Of a DNA stretch of 64,000 nucleotides, positions 36,165 to 45,489 are shown one piece after another. Under the pieces are notes generated by a model. The model was not told the DNA's origin. It worked only from the letters and a program-made list of their open reading frames with translations, and made no database searches. The position numbers and the translations under genes are program-made. This DNA comes from Nevskia sp. (GTDB lineage Bacteria; Pseudomonadota; Gammaproteobacteria; Nevskiales; Nevskiaceae). The stretch lies in assembly GCA_023229645.1 (NCBI GenBank), contig JALNYU010000022.1, positions 3,714 through 67,713 of the forward strand, written 5' to 3'. Each line of letters starts with the position of its first letter. Position 1 is the stretch's first letter.

Positions 36165-36196
36165 CCCCTCTTTCGCAATAGAAAGAGGGGTTTTTT
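36165..36196 (+). terminator. rho-independent terminator after rubrerythrin
   Basis: CCCCTCTTTC / GAAAGAGGGG perfect 10-bp stem, 6-base loop, then TTTTTT. It lies 21 bp before the next gene, so it likely makes rubrerythrin mRNA more abundant than the rest of the operon. Confidence 0.92.
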
Positions 36197-36217
36197 ACTT
36201 AAGCCATGGGATAGCCT

Positions 36218-37570
36218 GTGAACGAAACAAAACCTCAAACAGCAGGCGAGGGCGGATTAGCTGCGCCTACGCGCCATCCGCTTGCCTGGCGCGAGCCGTC
36301 GTTTTACGACCAAGAAGCCATCGATAAAGAGTTGGAGCGCGTCTTCGACATCTGTCACGGCTGCCGACGCTGTGTCAGCTTATGCCAGTCGTTTCCGATC
36401 CTGTTCGATCTCGTCGATAATTCGCCGACGATGGAGATGGACGGCGTCGCCAAGGCCGATTTCAGTAAAGTGGTCGAACAGTGTTATCTGTGCGATCTCT
36501 GCTACCAAACCAAATGCCCGTATGTTCCGCCGCATGAGTGGAACCTGGATTTCCCGCATCTGATGTTGCGCGCCAAAGCGGCTGCGTTCCAGCGCGGGGA
36601 AGTATCCGATGCGCGGCAGCGGTTAACCAATACAACTGCCTTCGGTAAGCTTGCGAGCATCCCGGTCATCACCGAGATTGCGAACGCCAGCAACCGTAGC
36701 CCGACGCTGCGCAAGCTCACGTCGAAACTGCTCGACGTTCACCCGGACGCGCATCTGCCCGAATTTCACAGCGCAACCGCGCGCCGCTTGGTCAAGAATC
36801 TGCCTGCGCCGGTTGCCGTGACACCGAAGCCCGCCGGTACCACGCGCGGCCGCGTAGCGATCTTCGTCACCTGCTATGGCAACTACAACATGCCGAAGGT
36901 CGTCGAAGACCTCGTCGTTGTCCTGCGCCATAACGGCATCGAAACCAAGCTGGTCGAGCGGGAAAAATGCTGCGGCATGCCGAAGCTGGAACTTGGCGAT
37001 TTGCAGGCCGTTGACGTATTCAAGCGCGATAACCTACCGGTGCTCGCGCAAGCCGTCGCGGATGGCTGGGATTTAATGGCGCCGATTCCTTCGTGCGTCC
37101 TGATGTTCCGTCAAGAAATCCCGCTGATGTATCCGGAAGATGCTGAAGTGCAGGTGGTCAAACGGGCGATTTTTGATCCGTTTGAATACCTGATGCAGCG
37201 CCATAAAGCCGGTTTGTTCAGCACCGAGTTCAAGAACACGCTGGGCAAGGTTGTTTATCACGCGCCCTGCCATCAGCGTGTGCAAAACATCGGTCCGAAA
37301 ACCAAGGATATGTTGAACCTGATTCCGGGCACCGAATTAGAGTTCATTGAGCGCTGCTCAGGGCACGATGGCACCTACGGCATTCGCAACGAAACGTACG
37401 AGCTTGCGAAAAAAATCGGCAAGCCGGTTTCTACACGCGCCGAGCGCGCAAATGCCGCGTTTGTGACCAGCGATTGCCCGATGGCCGCCGATCACATCGC
37501 GCATGGGATGCAAAATCCGCCAGAGACGCAGCACCCTATTTCCTTGCTACGCCGTGCTTATGGAATCTGA
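36218..37570 (+). CDS. heterodisulfide-reductase-like (CCG) iron-sulfur protein
   Basis: Probable electron-transfer or oxidoreductase subunit related to GlpC/HdrD. 450 residues. Two 4Fe-4S motifs lie in the N-terminal 110 residues (CHGCRRCVSLCQSFP and CYLCDLCYQTKCPYVPP). Two cysteine-rich CCG domains follow: the first with VTCYGNYNMPK and EREKCCGMPKLE, the second with APCHQRVQNIG and ERCSGHDGTYG, where the second Cys of the CCG is Ser. The start is GTG at 36218. The stop overlaps nothing; the DUF3501 gene begins 4 bp later. The partner rubrerythrin suggests a role in peroxide reduction; the electron donor is unknown. Confidence 0.85.
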   Translation: MNETKPQTAGEGGLAAPTRHPLAWREPSFYDQEAIDKELERVFDICHGCRRCVSLCQSFPILFDLVDNSPTMEMDGVAKADFSKVVEQCYLCDLCYQTKCPYVPPHEWNLDFPHLMLRAKAAAFQRGEVSDARQRLTNTTAFGKLASIPVITEIANASNRSPTLRKLTSKLLDVHPDAHLPEFHSATARRLVKNLPAPVAVTPKPAGTTRGRVAIFVTCYGNYNMPKVVEDLVVVLRHNGIETKLVEREKCCGMPKLELGDLQAVDVFKRDNLPVLAQAVADGWDLMAPIPSCVLMFRQEIPLMYPEDAEVQVVKRAIFDPFEYLMQRHKAGLFSTEFKNTLGKVVYHAPCHQRVQNIGPKTKDMLNLIPGTELEFIERCSGHDGTYGIRNETYELAKKIGKPVSTRAERANAAFVTSDCPMAADHIAHGMQNPPETQHPISLLRRAYGI

Positions 37571-37574
37571 AGCA

Positions 37575-38156
37575 ATGAATAAACTGAAAGCGAGCGATCT
37601 TTGGAAGCTTGAGGAGTACTCGGAGCGCCGTCCCGCGTTTCGCACGCAGGTTATCGCCCACAAAAAGCTACGCAAAGTGCACATTGGCCCGCATCTCACG
37701 CTACTTTTCGAAGACCGGATAACGATTCAGTACCAGGTTCAGGAGATGTTGCGGATCGAGCGCATTTTCGAACGCGCCGGCATCGAAGAAGAACTTGAAG
37801 CCTATAACCCGCTCATTCCGGACGGCGAAAACTGGAAAGCAACGTGTTTGATCGAGTTTGAAGATCCGGCCGAGCGGGCTATTGCGTTAACCAGGCTGCG
37901 CGGGGTCGAGGCCGAAATTTTCGTTCAGATCGGTGATCTGCCGAAAGTGGTGCCGTTTTCCGATGAAGATTTGGAACGCGAAAACGAAACCAAAACTTCC
38001 GCCGTGCACTTCCTCCGCTTCGAACTGACCGAAGCGCAGATTACTGCCCTGAAGCAGGGCGCTGCGCTGCGCTTTGGCGTCGATCACCCGCAATATCGGC
38101 ACGCTACAACGGTTGACGATGCGGTTCGGAACGCGCTGATCGCGGATCTCGCTTAA
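37575..38156 (+). CDS. DUF3501 family protein
   Basis: A 193-residue cytoplasmic protein matching DUF3501: KLRKVHIGPHLTLLFEDRITIQYQVQEMLR near the N-terminus, then IPDGENWKATCLIEFEDPAER, and LRFELTEAQITALKQGAALRFGVDHP near the end. The ATG at 37575 is used; in-frame codons upstream lie inside the previous gene. It is co-transcribed with the CCG iron-sulfur protein (4 bp gap). No function is established; constant linkage with rubrerythrin and the Fe-S protein suggests they act together. Confidence 0.88.
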   Translation: MNKLKASDLWKLEEYSERRPAFRTQVIAHKKLRKVHIGPHLTLLFEDRITIQYQVQEMLRIERIFERAGIEEELEAYNPLIPDGENWKATCLIEFEDPAERAIALTRLRGVEAEIFVQIGDLPKVVPFSDEDLERENETKTSAVHFLRFELTEAQITALKQGAALRFGVDHPQYRHATTVDDAVRNALIADLA

Positions 38157-38209
38157 ACCGCGGCGCGTTCAGTCGAGGTTTTTGGCCCGGTTGAACGCGC
38201 TGCATGCCG

Positions 38210-38623
38210 TCATTCGCCCCACTTTGCTGGCGGCAGATGGACGGCGTCTGCGTGCTGAGGCGCCCAACCCGGCGCGCGGTGCTCGGCGACTACATTCGTA
38301 TAAATGCCGCCGCGCACATACCAGTCTGCGGTCAAACGCATGAATCGCGGCTGCGTTACGGCTACCAGGTCGTCGAGTAGCTTATTGGTCACCGCTTCGT
38401 GGAACGCGCCTTCGTCGCGGTAGGCCCACAAATAGAGTTTCAGCGATTTCAGCTCCACGCAAAGCGCCTCTGGAATATATTCCAGATAGAGCGTCGCGAA
38501 ATCCGGCTGCCCGGTTTTCGGGCACAAGCAGGTAAACTCAGGCATGCGCATCCGGATGAGGTAATCCCGCCCTGGATTGGGGTTAGGGAAGTTTTCTAGC
38601 GATTTTGAGGGTTTGGTCGACAT
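38210..38623 (-). CDS. queF: NADPH-dependent preQ0 reductase (7-cyano-7-deazaguanine reductase)
   Basis: Reduces the nitrile of preQ0 to preQ1 in queuosine synthesis. 137 residues, the short unimodular type. It has the catalytic Cys in EFTCLCPKTGQPDFATLYLEYIP, the QueF motif ELKSLKLYLWAYRDEGAFHEAVTN and a C-terminal WYVRGGIYTNVV. It is convergent with the DUF3501 gene and divergent from smc. Confidence 0.95.
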   Translation of the reverse strand: MSTKPSKSLENFPNPNPGRDYLIRMRMPEFTCLCPKTGQPDFATLYLEYIPEALCVELKSLKLYLWAYRDEGAFHEAVTNKLLDDLVAVTQPRFMRLTADWYVRGGIYTNVVAEHRAPGWAPQHADAVHLPPAKWGE

Positions 38624-38664
38624 TGATTAAGAGCCAGTTTTGCTCATTGTGCCAAATACCGCAC

Positions 38665-38696
38665 ATCTCGGGCATCACAAATCTACAACCCGAGAT
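38665..38696. promoter_or_regulatory. inverted repeat between queF and smc
   Basis: ATCTCGGG / CCCGAGAT separated by 16 bp, in the divergent promoter region. It could be an operator or a hairpin in the queF leader; no preQ1 riboswitch fold was recognised. Confidence 0.4.
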
Positions 38697-38769
38697 CAGC
38701 AATCCATTAAACTGCGCCGCCAACCTCTTTGCTGCGGGCTTAGCGCCCGTCCCGCACTTTTAAGGCCAC

Positions 38770-41700
38770 ATGCGTCTTTCCGGAATCAAGCTCGCCGGGT
38801 TCAAATCCTTTGTTGACCCTACCGGTCTGCCGTTGCCGAGCCGACTGACGTCGGTTGTCGGCCCGAATGGCTGCGGCAAATCCAATCTGATCGACGCTGT
38901 CCGTTGGGTGCTCGGCGAAGCCAGCATCAAGAACCTGCGCGGCTCCGATTCCGAAGATGTGATCTTCAACGGCTCCCGTACGCGCAAGCCGGCCGGCCGG
39001 GCGAGTGTTGAGCTGACGTTTGATAACAGCGACTTCCAAGTCACCGGCCCGTACGCTGCTTACGCCGAGCTGGCGGTTAAGCGCGAGCTGACCCGCGACG
39101 GCAGCTCTCAGTATTATCTAAACGGAAACAAATGCTTAAAGCGTGACGTAACCGATTTGTTTCTCGGTACCGGCCTCGGCGGCAAAAACCAATACGCGAT
39201 TATCGAGCAGGGTATGGTTTCGCGCATGGTCGAAGCCAAGCCCGAAGAATTACGCCAGTGGCTGGAAGAAGCGGCCGGCATTTCCAAATACAAAGAGCGC
39301 CGCCGTGAAACCGAGTCTCGGATCCGCCAAACGCGGGAAAATCTGAGTCGCCTGCAGGATCTGCAGAACGAACTCGCAGGCCGGCTAGAGGTCTTGGTCA
39401 AGCAGGCTTCGAATGCCGAAAAATACAAGCAGTACAAAGAAGAAGAACGGCGCTTAAAAGCCGAAGTGCTGCTGCTAAAGCTGCGTATTTTGGAAACCCA
39501 GGCGATTACGCAGGAAGAAGCCATCGGCCAGTATGAGCTGGCGCTGGACGCCGCACGCGCCGGCGTTGGCGAAGCGGAAACACTGCGCGAGCAGGCAGAA
39601 AACCGACTGCGCGAAGCCGGCAACGCACTGAACGGCGACCAAGCCCGCGTTTACGACTGCGAAGCCGCGCTGGCGCGCAATGAGCAAAATCTGGCGCATG
39701 CGCGGGAATTGAAGAATTTGCGCGTACGCGAGTTAGAGCAATTGGAAGCGCAGCTTTTTGAGCTGGTGCGTCGGCGCGATCAAGAGCAACTGCGCGAAAA
39801 AGCTTTGACGCAGGCGGTTGCCAGCGCAGAGGCACGAGTCGGCGAGACCGAAGCCGCTGAGCAACTGGCGCAAGAGACCTTGTTCACCGCCGAAACGGTG
39901 TTGGCCGACGCGCAGCAGCAATGGGAAGCCTTTTCGCAACGTTCGCAGGCGCCGTTGCTGGAGGCCGAAGGCGAGCGCGTGCGGGTTCAGGGTCTGGAGC
40001 GGGCGCTAACGCAAACCGAAGAGCGGTTGCGGCGCCTGAGTGGCGAGCACGCAGCGCTGGATCCCGCGCCGATTCAAGCCTCGCTGCGTGATGCTGAGTC
40101 GGAACTGACGCAGCTCGATGATGAACTACAGGAAGCGCAGGCGCGGCTGGAAATGGCCGAGGCCGAGTTACAGACGGCGCGCGAGCAGCGGACAATGATT
40201 GAAACCGAGCTACATGAGTCGCGCCAAGCGCTGCAAAGCGCGCGCGGCCGGCAGGCGTCGCTCGAAACGCTGCAGCAGGCCGCGTTGCGGCAAGACGACG
40301 CCGAGCTGAGCGCTTGGCTGCGCAAAAGCGGCCTTGCCGATCTCCCACGTCTTGCTGCGGCTTTGACCGTCGATGCCGGCTGGGAAGGCGCCGTCGAACA
40401 GGTGCTCGAACACTGGCTGCAAGCGCCCGTTGTCGAACGCGGGCGCTTGCCGCTGCAACCACCTGGGCTTGATGCGCTGCCGAAAGGCGGCGCAGCGTTC
40501 GTCATCGATGCTGACGTGGATCCCATTGCTGCGGCCGAGCGCCTGATCGCAAAAGTACACGGCGCGCCGGCGCTGGCGGCCTTGCTGCATGGCGTTTACA
40601 CCGCTGAAACGGACGCGGAGTTCGAGCAGCGCGCAGTCATGCTGCAAGCCGGCGAGTCGGTGATCAACCGCAACGGCGTTTGGCGCGGATTAGGCTGGCT
40701 GCGTTACCCGAAGCGGGACCCGCAACACAGCGGCGTTATCGCGCGCGGGCTGCTGCTGAAGCAGCTGAAAACAACGATCGACGAAACGGCGCTCAAAGTA
40801 CAGAACGGCGAACGTTTGTTGGCTGATATGAATACGCGCCGCGTGCAGCTCGATAACGACCGCCGCAGCTGGGCCAGCAAACTGGACCAAGCGCGAGCGC
40901 GTCAGGCGCAGAAGCTTGCGCAGCGCCAGACTCAAGCGGTGCGTTTGGAACAAACCGAGGCGCGGCTGCGGGCGTTGACGCAAGAGCTGGAAAACCTCGG
41001 TTTGCAGCGCAGCTTGCAAGCCGAAGAATTAAGCGAAGCCCGCGGGCGCCTGATCACCTTAGAGGAAACCGCCGAGCAACTGCGTAACGAACGCGTCGAG
41101 CTCAACCGTACGCTGGCCAGCGGCCGCGACGCGCTGCAAGCGGCGCGGGCCGTTGCGCAGCAAGCCGGGCAACACCGCAGCCAAGCGCAAGTGCAGCTTG
41201 CCGGGCAGACCAGCGCGTTAGCGGCCATCGCGCGCTCGCTTGAGACCTTGGCCGAGCAGCGCGAGGTAATGGAAGCGCAGCGCGAAACCCGGCGTAGCGC
41301 TGGCGAAGAGCTGGATGCGCCGATCGCCAGCAAAGCGGCGGAAGTGGAAGCAGCGCGCGCCGCTCTACTCGCCGCGCGCGAGCAGTTGCGGGTCGCACGT
41401 GAAGCACAGACCGCCGCCGATACCGCCGTGGCCGAAGCGGTGCGGCTAATGCGCGCGGCCGAAGCTAAAAAAGAAGGCGCGCAAGAACGTTTACAAACCG
41501 CGCGTTTGGAATTTGAAAATTTGCGCGCCCGGCGCGATGGCGCCGAAAGCCAATTCGCCGAATCGGGCTTTGGCCGCGCCGAGCTTGCTGAGGATTTGAC
41601 GCCCGATGCGCTCGGCAATGAGCCACTGCCGTTGTGGGAAGAAAAACTTGCAACCGTTGGTCGGCGGATTGACCGTCTTGGCGCGATCAACCTTGCGGCG

Positions 41701-42333
41701 ATTCAAGAGCTTGAAGAAGGCCGCGCGCGCGAAAGCTACATCGCGAGCCAGCACAACGACGTTACGCAGGCGCTGGCGACGTTGGAAAGCGCGATGGCAC
41801 AGCTTGATCGCGAAACCCAGGACCGTTTTAAAACCACGTTCGATCAGGTCAATAGCATCTTCGTCGCTCGCTTCCCGCAGTTGTTTGGCGGCGGCGAGGC
41901 TTATTTGGAGTTGACCGGCGAAGCGACGGACGGTGAAGGTGGCGCGGCGCTAAACCGTGGCGTGAAAGTGATGGCGCGGCCACCGGGCAAACGCAATTCC
42001 TCAATTCAATTATTGTCGGGCGGTGAGAAGGCGATGACGGCCGTTGCGCTACTGCTGGCGCTATTCCAGTTGAACCCTGCGCCGTTCTGTCTAATGGACG
42101 AAGTCGACGCGCCGCTTGACGACGCCAACGTCGGCCGTTTTTGTGAAGTGGTCCGCGAAATGTCGCAGACCGTTCAATTTATTATCATTACCCACAATAA
42201 GATCACGATGGAACTGGCTGAGTGTCTACACGGTGTCACGATGCAGGAACCTGGAGTTTCGCGCCTGGTAAGTGTTGACGTACAGCAGGCGGTGGCATTG
42301 GTGGGGCAGCCTGAAGACGCGCCGGCCGCATGA
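38770..42333 (+). CDS. smc: chromosome segregation protein SMC
   Basis: Condensin ATPase that organises chromosomes together with ScpA and ScpB (both encoded in this window). 1187 residues. Walker A VVGPNGCGKSNLIDAVRWVLGE sits at the N-terminus and a Q-loop region in GGKNQYAIIEQGMVSRMVE. Two long coiled coils (about 165-500 and 670-1010) flank a hinge (PRLAAALTVDAGWEGAVEQ and GVYTAETDAEFEQ). At the C-terminus are the signature LLSGGEKAMTAVALLLALF and Walker B FCLMDEVDAPLDDAN. The coils are very rich in Ala, Glu and Gln. zipA follows after 37 bp. Confidence 0.96.
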   Translation: MRLSGIKLAGFKSFVDPTGLPLPSRLTSVVGPNGCGKSNLIDAVRWVLGEASIKNLRGSDSEDVIFNGSRTRKPAGRASVELTFDNSDFQVTGPYAAYAELAVKRELTRDGSSQYYLNGNKCLKRDVTDLFLGTGLGGKNQYAIIEQGMVSRMVEAKPEELRQWLEEAAGISKYKERRRETESRIRQTRENLSRLQDLQNELAGRLEVLVKQASNAEKYKQYKEEERRLKAEVLLLKLRILETQAITQEEAIGQYELALDAARAGVGEAETLREQAENRLREAGNALNGDQARVYDCEAALARNEQNLAHARELKNLRVRELEQLEAQLFELVRRRDQEQLREKALTQAVASAEARVGETEAAEQLAQETLFTAETVLADAQQQWEAFSQRSQAPLLEAEGERVRVQGLERALTQTEERLRRLSGEHAALDPAPIQASLRDAESELTQLDDELQEAQARLEMAEAELQTAREQRTMIETELHESRQALQSARGRQASLETLQQAALRQDDAELSAWLRKSGLADLPRLAAALTVDAGWEGAVEQVLEHWLQAPVVERGRLPLQPPGLDALPKGGAAFVIDADVDPIAAAERLIAKVHGAPALAALLHGVYTAETDAEFEQRAVMLQAGESVINRNGVWRGLGWLRYPKRDPQHSGVIARGLLLKQLKTTIDETALKVQNGERLLADMNTRRVQLDNDRRSWASKLDQARARQAQKLAQRQTQAVRLEQTEARLRALTQELENLGLQRSLQAEELSEARGRLITLEETAEQLRNERVELNRTLASGRDALQAARAVAQQAGQHRSQAQVQLAGQTSALAAIARSLETLAEQREVMEAQRETRRSAGEELDAPIASKAAEVEAARAALLAAREQLRVAREAQTAADTAVAEAVRLMRAAEAKKEGAQERLQTARLEFENLRARRDGAESQFAESGFGRAELAEDLTPDALGNEPLPLWEEKLATVGRRIDRLGAINLAAIQELEEGRARESYIASQHNDVTQALATLESAMAQLDRETQDRFKTTFDQVNSIFVARFPQLFGGGEAYLELTGEATDGEGGAALNRGVKVMARPPGKRNSSIQLLSGGEKAMTAVALLLALFQLNPAPFCLMDEVDAPLDDANVGRFCEVVREMSQTVQFIIITHNKITMELAECLHGVTMQEPGVSRLVSVDVQQAVALVGQPEDAPAA

Positions 42334-42370
42334 CCGGCAGATCCGCTTACGGCAGGCAGAGGCTTAAACG

Positions 42371-43111
42371 ATGAGTCCATTGCAATGGGCGTTGCTAATA
42401 CTAGCGGCGCTTGCGGTTATCGCGATTTACCTATTTTCGCGGCGGGATCGGCGTGCGCTCGATAGCCGCCATCGCGACGATGCGCCCGAAGAGCCGCTGC
42501 TGCCGCCCGGCCGGGCGCGGCAGCTTGATATTTTTGGCAACGCCGAAGCGGCCAGCGGTCAATTCGACGAATACGGCGTCAGCCGGCCGCGTCGGGTCGA
42601 GCCGCATCTCGACGGTAGCGACGACGACCCCGTTGCGCCGCTGCACGCGCCGATGCCGCCACTGACGGCGCGCAAGCCAGCCGCCGCAAAAGCACCCGGC
42701 CAGAAAATCGTTTCGTTGCTGATCGCGGAACGCTCGGGCGGCCAAATCCTCGGCCCGGAACTGCACGCGGCGTTAGCAACGCAAGGCTTGCAGTACGGCG
42801 CCAAACAGATTTATCACCGCCTGCACGGCAGTGACATCGTCTTCAGCGTTGCCAGCCTGCTCAAGCCCGGCTATCTCGACCCCGATGCTGCCGAAACATT
42901 TTCGACGCTAGGGTTGACCATCTTCATGGTGCTGCCGGGGCCGGTTAAAGCGGCTGACGCCGTGCGCGACATGATCGGCTGCGCCGAGCACCTGGCCGAG
43001 GCGCTGAACGCCGAAGTCTACGACTCGCACCGGCAGATCTTTACGCCATCCAGCGCCCGCAGCCTGCAGCTCGAAGTCGAGAACTGGGCACGCTTTAATA
43101 TTCCGATCTAA
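42371..43111 (+). CDS. zipA: cell division protein ZipA
   Basis: Inner-membrane anchor that tethers FtsZ and bundles its filaments at the division site. 246 residues: an N-terminal TM helix (ALLILAALAVIAIYLFS), a basic stretch RRDRRALDSRHRD, a flexible Pro-rich linker, and the C-terminal FtsZ-binding domain with GPELHAALATQGLQYGAKQIYHR, VASLLKPGYLDPDAAETFSTLG and FMVLPGPVKAADAVRDMI. Its place between smc and ligA is characteristic of gammaproteobacteria. Confidence 0.94.
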   Translation: MSPLQWALLILAALAVIAIYLFSRRDRRALDSRHRDDAPEEPLLPPGRARQLDIFGNAEAASGQFDEYGVSRPRRVEPHLDGSDDDPVAPLHAPMPPLTARKPAAAKAPGQKIVSLLIAERSGGQILGPELHAALATQGLQYGAKQIYHRLHGSDIVFSVASLLKPGYLDPDAAETFSTLGLTIFMVLPGPVKAADAVRDMIGCAEHLAEALNAEVYDSHRQIFTPSSARSLQLEVENWARFNIPI

Positions 43112-43131
43112 TTCGCTGCGAATTTCGCCCG

Positions 43132-45285
43132 ATGACCGCGCCCGCCGAACGTGCCGCACAGCTGCGGCGCGAGCTTGAAGCCCACAACCACCGTTACTAC
43201 GTGCTGGATGCCCCGAGCATCCCAGATGCCGAGTACGACCAGCTGTTCCGCGAGCTACAAGGTCTCGAAGCCGCGCACCCAGCGCTGTATCGGGCAGATT
43301 CGCCGACGCAACGCGTCGGCGGCGCGGCGCTAAAGGAATTCGTGCCGCTGCGGCACCGGCAGCCGATGATGTCGCTGAACAACTGTTTCTCCGACGACGA
43401 ACTCGGCGATTTTGACCGCCGCGTGCGCGAGGGTCTCGGGATCGCTGAAGCTGAATATGTCGCTGAGCCGAAACTCGACGGCTTGGCGGTATCGCTGATC
43501 TACGAAAACGGTGTTTTGGTGCAAGGCGCGACCCGTGGCGATGGCGAAACCGGCGAGAACATCACCGAAAATCTGCGCACGATTCGGCAGATCCCATTAC
43601 GCTTCCATGCTGACGACGCGGCTGTGCCCGCGCTGTTTGAAGTGCGCGGCGAGGTTTATCTGCCGCGTGCGGGTTTCGAGCGCATTAACGCTGAGGCTTT
43701 GGCGCGTGGTGAAAAGGCTTACGTCAATCCGCGCAATACTGCCGCCGGCAGCCTGCGGCAGCTTGATCCGAAAATCACCGCGGCGCGGCCTTTGGCGTTT
43801 TATGCCTACGCCCACGGTGCGACGGAAGGCTGGCAACGGCCGGCGACGCATGCTCAGATTCTTGCGCAACTGCGTGCCTGGGGCTTCCCGGTTTCGGATT
43901 TGATTCAAACCGTGCGCGGCGTCGATGGCTGCCTCGGGTATTTCCGCCAGATCGCTGCGGTGCGCGCCACGCTCGGGTTTGATATCGACGGCGTTGTGTA
44001 CAAACTCAACGAGCTTGCCGGGCGTGACGAACTTGGCGCCGTTTCGCGCGCCCCGCGCTGGGCCATCGCGCACAAATTCCCAGCCGAAGAAGCGGTGACG
44101 CTGCTCGAAAATGTTGAGTTTCAGGTCGGCCGCACCGGCGCCATGACGCCGGTGGCGCGGCTTAAGCCGGTGTTTGTCGGCGGCGCCAACGTCAGCAATG
44201 CAACGCTGCACAACATGGATGAAGTGCAGCGCAAAGATGTGCGGATCGGCGATACCGTCGTTGTCCGCCGCGCTGGTGATGTCATTCCGGAAGTTGCTCG
44301 CGTTGTCCTTGAGCGGCGGCCGGCCGATGCCCGGGTGGTCGAACTGCCGCCAGCCTGCCCGGTTTGCGGCGGCAGCATCGAACGCGAAGAAGGTGAAGCC
44401 ATTGCCCGCTGCACGAACGGCCTGAGCTGCCGCGCCCAGCTGCACGGCGCGCTGGTGCATTTCGTTTCGCGCAAGGCCATCGACATCGATGGTCTGGGCG
44501 AAAAGCTGCTGGCGCAGCTGATCGAGGCCGGCTTGATCGCCTCGCCGGCGGACATCTACACCAAGCTCGATGTGCCGACGCTAGCCGCGCTCGACCGCAT
44601 GGGCGAGAAATCGGCGCAGAACCTCGTCGATGCGATCAACGCCAGCCGCAACACCACGTTCGAGCGCTTTTTATACGCGCTTGGTATTCCGGTAGTTGGT
44701 GAATCCACCGCGCGTGACCTGGCGCGCGAGTTCGGCGGTGTTGAGCGCTTGTTCGCCGCTGCGGCCGAGGACGCAGTTCACGCCGCTGCCCAGGCGCAAC
44801 TGCGTGCCGAGCGCGAAGCCGAGGCCGAGCGCATCGGTAAAAAGATCCGCCGCAGCGAGGCCGAGCGCGCGTTAGCCTACCCGCAACTGCAGGCAGTGCC
44901 GGATGTCGGCGAGACCGTCGCGGCGTCGATCGCACATTTCCTCGCTGAGCCACACAACGCCGCGGTGATTCGGACCTTGGTTACCGCCATCGAGGCGGGC
45001 GGCTGCGGCATTCATTGGCCGGCACCGAAACCGGTGGCGACGGGTGCGCTGAGCGGTAAAACTTTCGTCATCACCGGCACCTTGGTCGGCATGAGTCGGG
45101 AACAAGCCGGCGCCTTGATCGAAGCGCAAGGCGGCAAGCTTTCCGGCAGTGTTTCGGCCAAAACCGACTACCTGCTGGCGGGCGAATCGGCCGGCTCCAA
45201 GCTCGCCAAAGCAGAGAAATTGGGCGTGCCGGTTATCGATTTGGAGCAACTGCAGCGGATGATCGCCATAGCGCCGAACGTCTGA
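43132..45285 (+). CDS. ligA: NAD-dependent DNA ligase
   Basis: Seals nicks in replication and repair. 717 residues: Ia and adenylation domain with the active-site Lys in AEPKLDGLAVSLIYENG, OB fold, a zinc finger with Cys residues in CPVCGGSIEREEGEA and CTNGLSCRAQ, helix-hairpin-helix repeats (FVSRKAIDIDGLGEKLL) and a C-terminal BRCT domain (LSGKTFVITGTLVGMSREQ). An insert of charged residues (REAEAERIGKKIRRSEAER) between the HhH and BRCT parts makes it somewhat longer than E. coli LigA (671). It starts 20 bp after zipA. Confidence 0.97.
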   Translation: MTAPAERAAQLRRELEAHNHRYYVLDAPSIPDAEYDQLFRELQGLEAAHPALYRADSPTQRVGGAALKEFVPLRHRQPMMSLNNCFSDDELGDFDRRVREGLGIAEAEYVAEPKLDGLAVSLIYENGVLVQGATRGDGETGENITENLRTIRQIPLRFHADDAAVPALFEVRGEVYLPRAGFERINAEALARGEKAYVNPRNTAAGSLRQLDPKITAARPLAFYAYAHGATEGWQRPATHAQILAQLRAWGFPVSDLIQTVRGVDGCLGYFRQIAAVRATLGFDIDGVVYKLNELAGRDELGAVSRAPRWAIAHKFPAEEAVTLLENVEFQVGRTGAMTPVARLKPVFVGGANVSNATLHNMDEVQRKDVRIGDTVVVRRAGDVIPEVARVVLERRPADARVVELPPACPVCGGSIEREEGEAIARCTNGLSCRAQLHGALVHFVSRKAIDIDGLGEKLLAQLIEAGLIASPADIYTKLDVPTLAALDRMGEKSAQNLVDAINASRNTTFERFLYALGIPVVGESTARDLAREFGGVERLFAAAAEDAVHAAAQAQLRAEREAEAERIGKKIRRSEAERALAYPQLQAVPDVGETVAASIAHFLAEPHNAAVIRTLVTAIEAGGCGIHWPAPKPVATGALSGKTFVITGTLVGMSREQAGALIEAQGGKLSGSVSAKTDYLLAGESAGSKLAKAEKLGVPVIDLEQLQRMIAIAPNV

Positions 45286-45370
45286 GCGCAGCGTGGCGGC
45301 GCTAACCTCGCTATATCGCTGTGGGACTGGAAACGGCGATTACGCTTGCCTTTGGCGGAATGCGGATTTA

Positions 45371-45387
45371 GATTCCTAAAAGGAATC
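45371..45387. promoter_or_regulatory. 17-bp palindrome upstream of the phosphoesterase gene
   Basis: GATTCCTAAAAGGAATC, 103 bp before the next start codon. It might be an operator or a short hairpin; chance cannot be excluded. Confidence 0.3.
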
Positions 45388-45489
45388 ATAGGCCGCTGCT
45401 CGCGAATACTTCGCCGCGCTGATGTTGGCGTTTGGCGGTGATCGGCGCAGGGCTGGGATCTGCCACTCAAAACGAAGGGACTCACGCCA

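Noticed and set aside
38624..38769. preQ1 riboswitch in front of queF
   Set aside because: There is an inverted repeat, but no compact H-type pseudoknot with an A-rich tail near the ribosome site was recognised.
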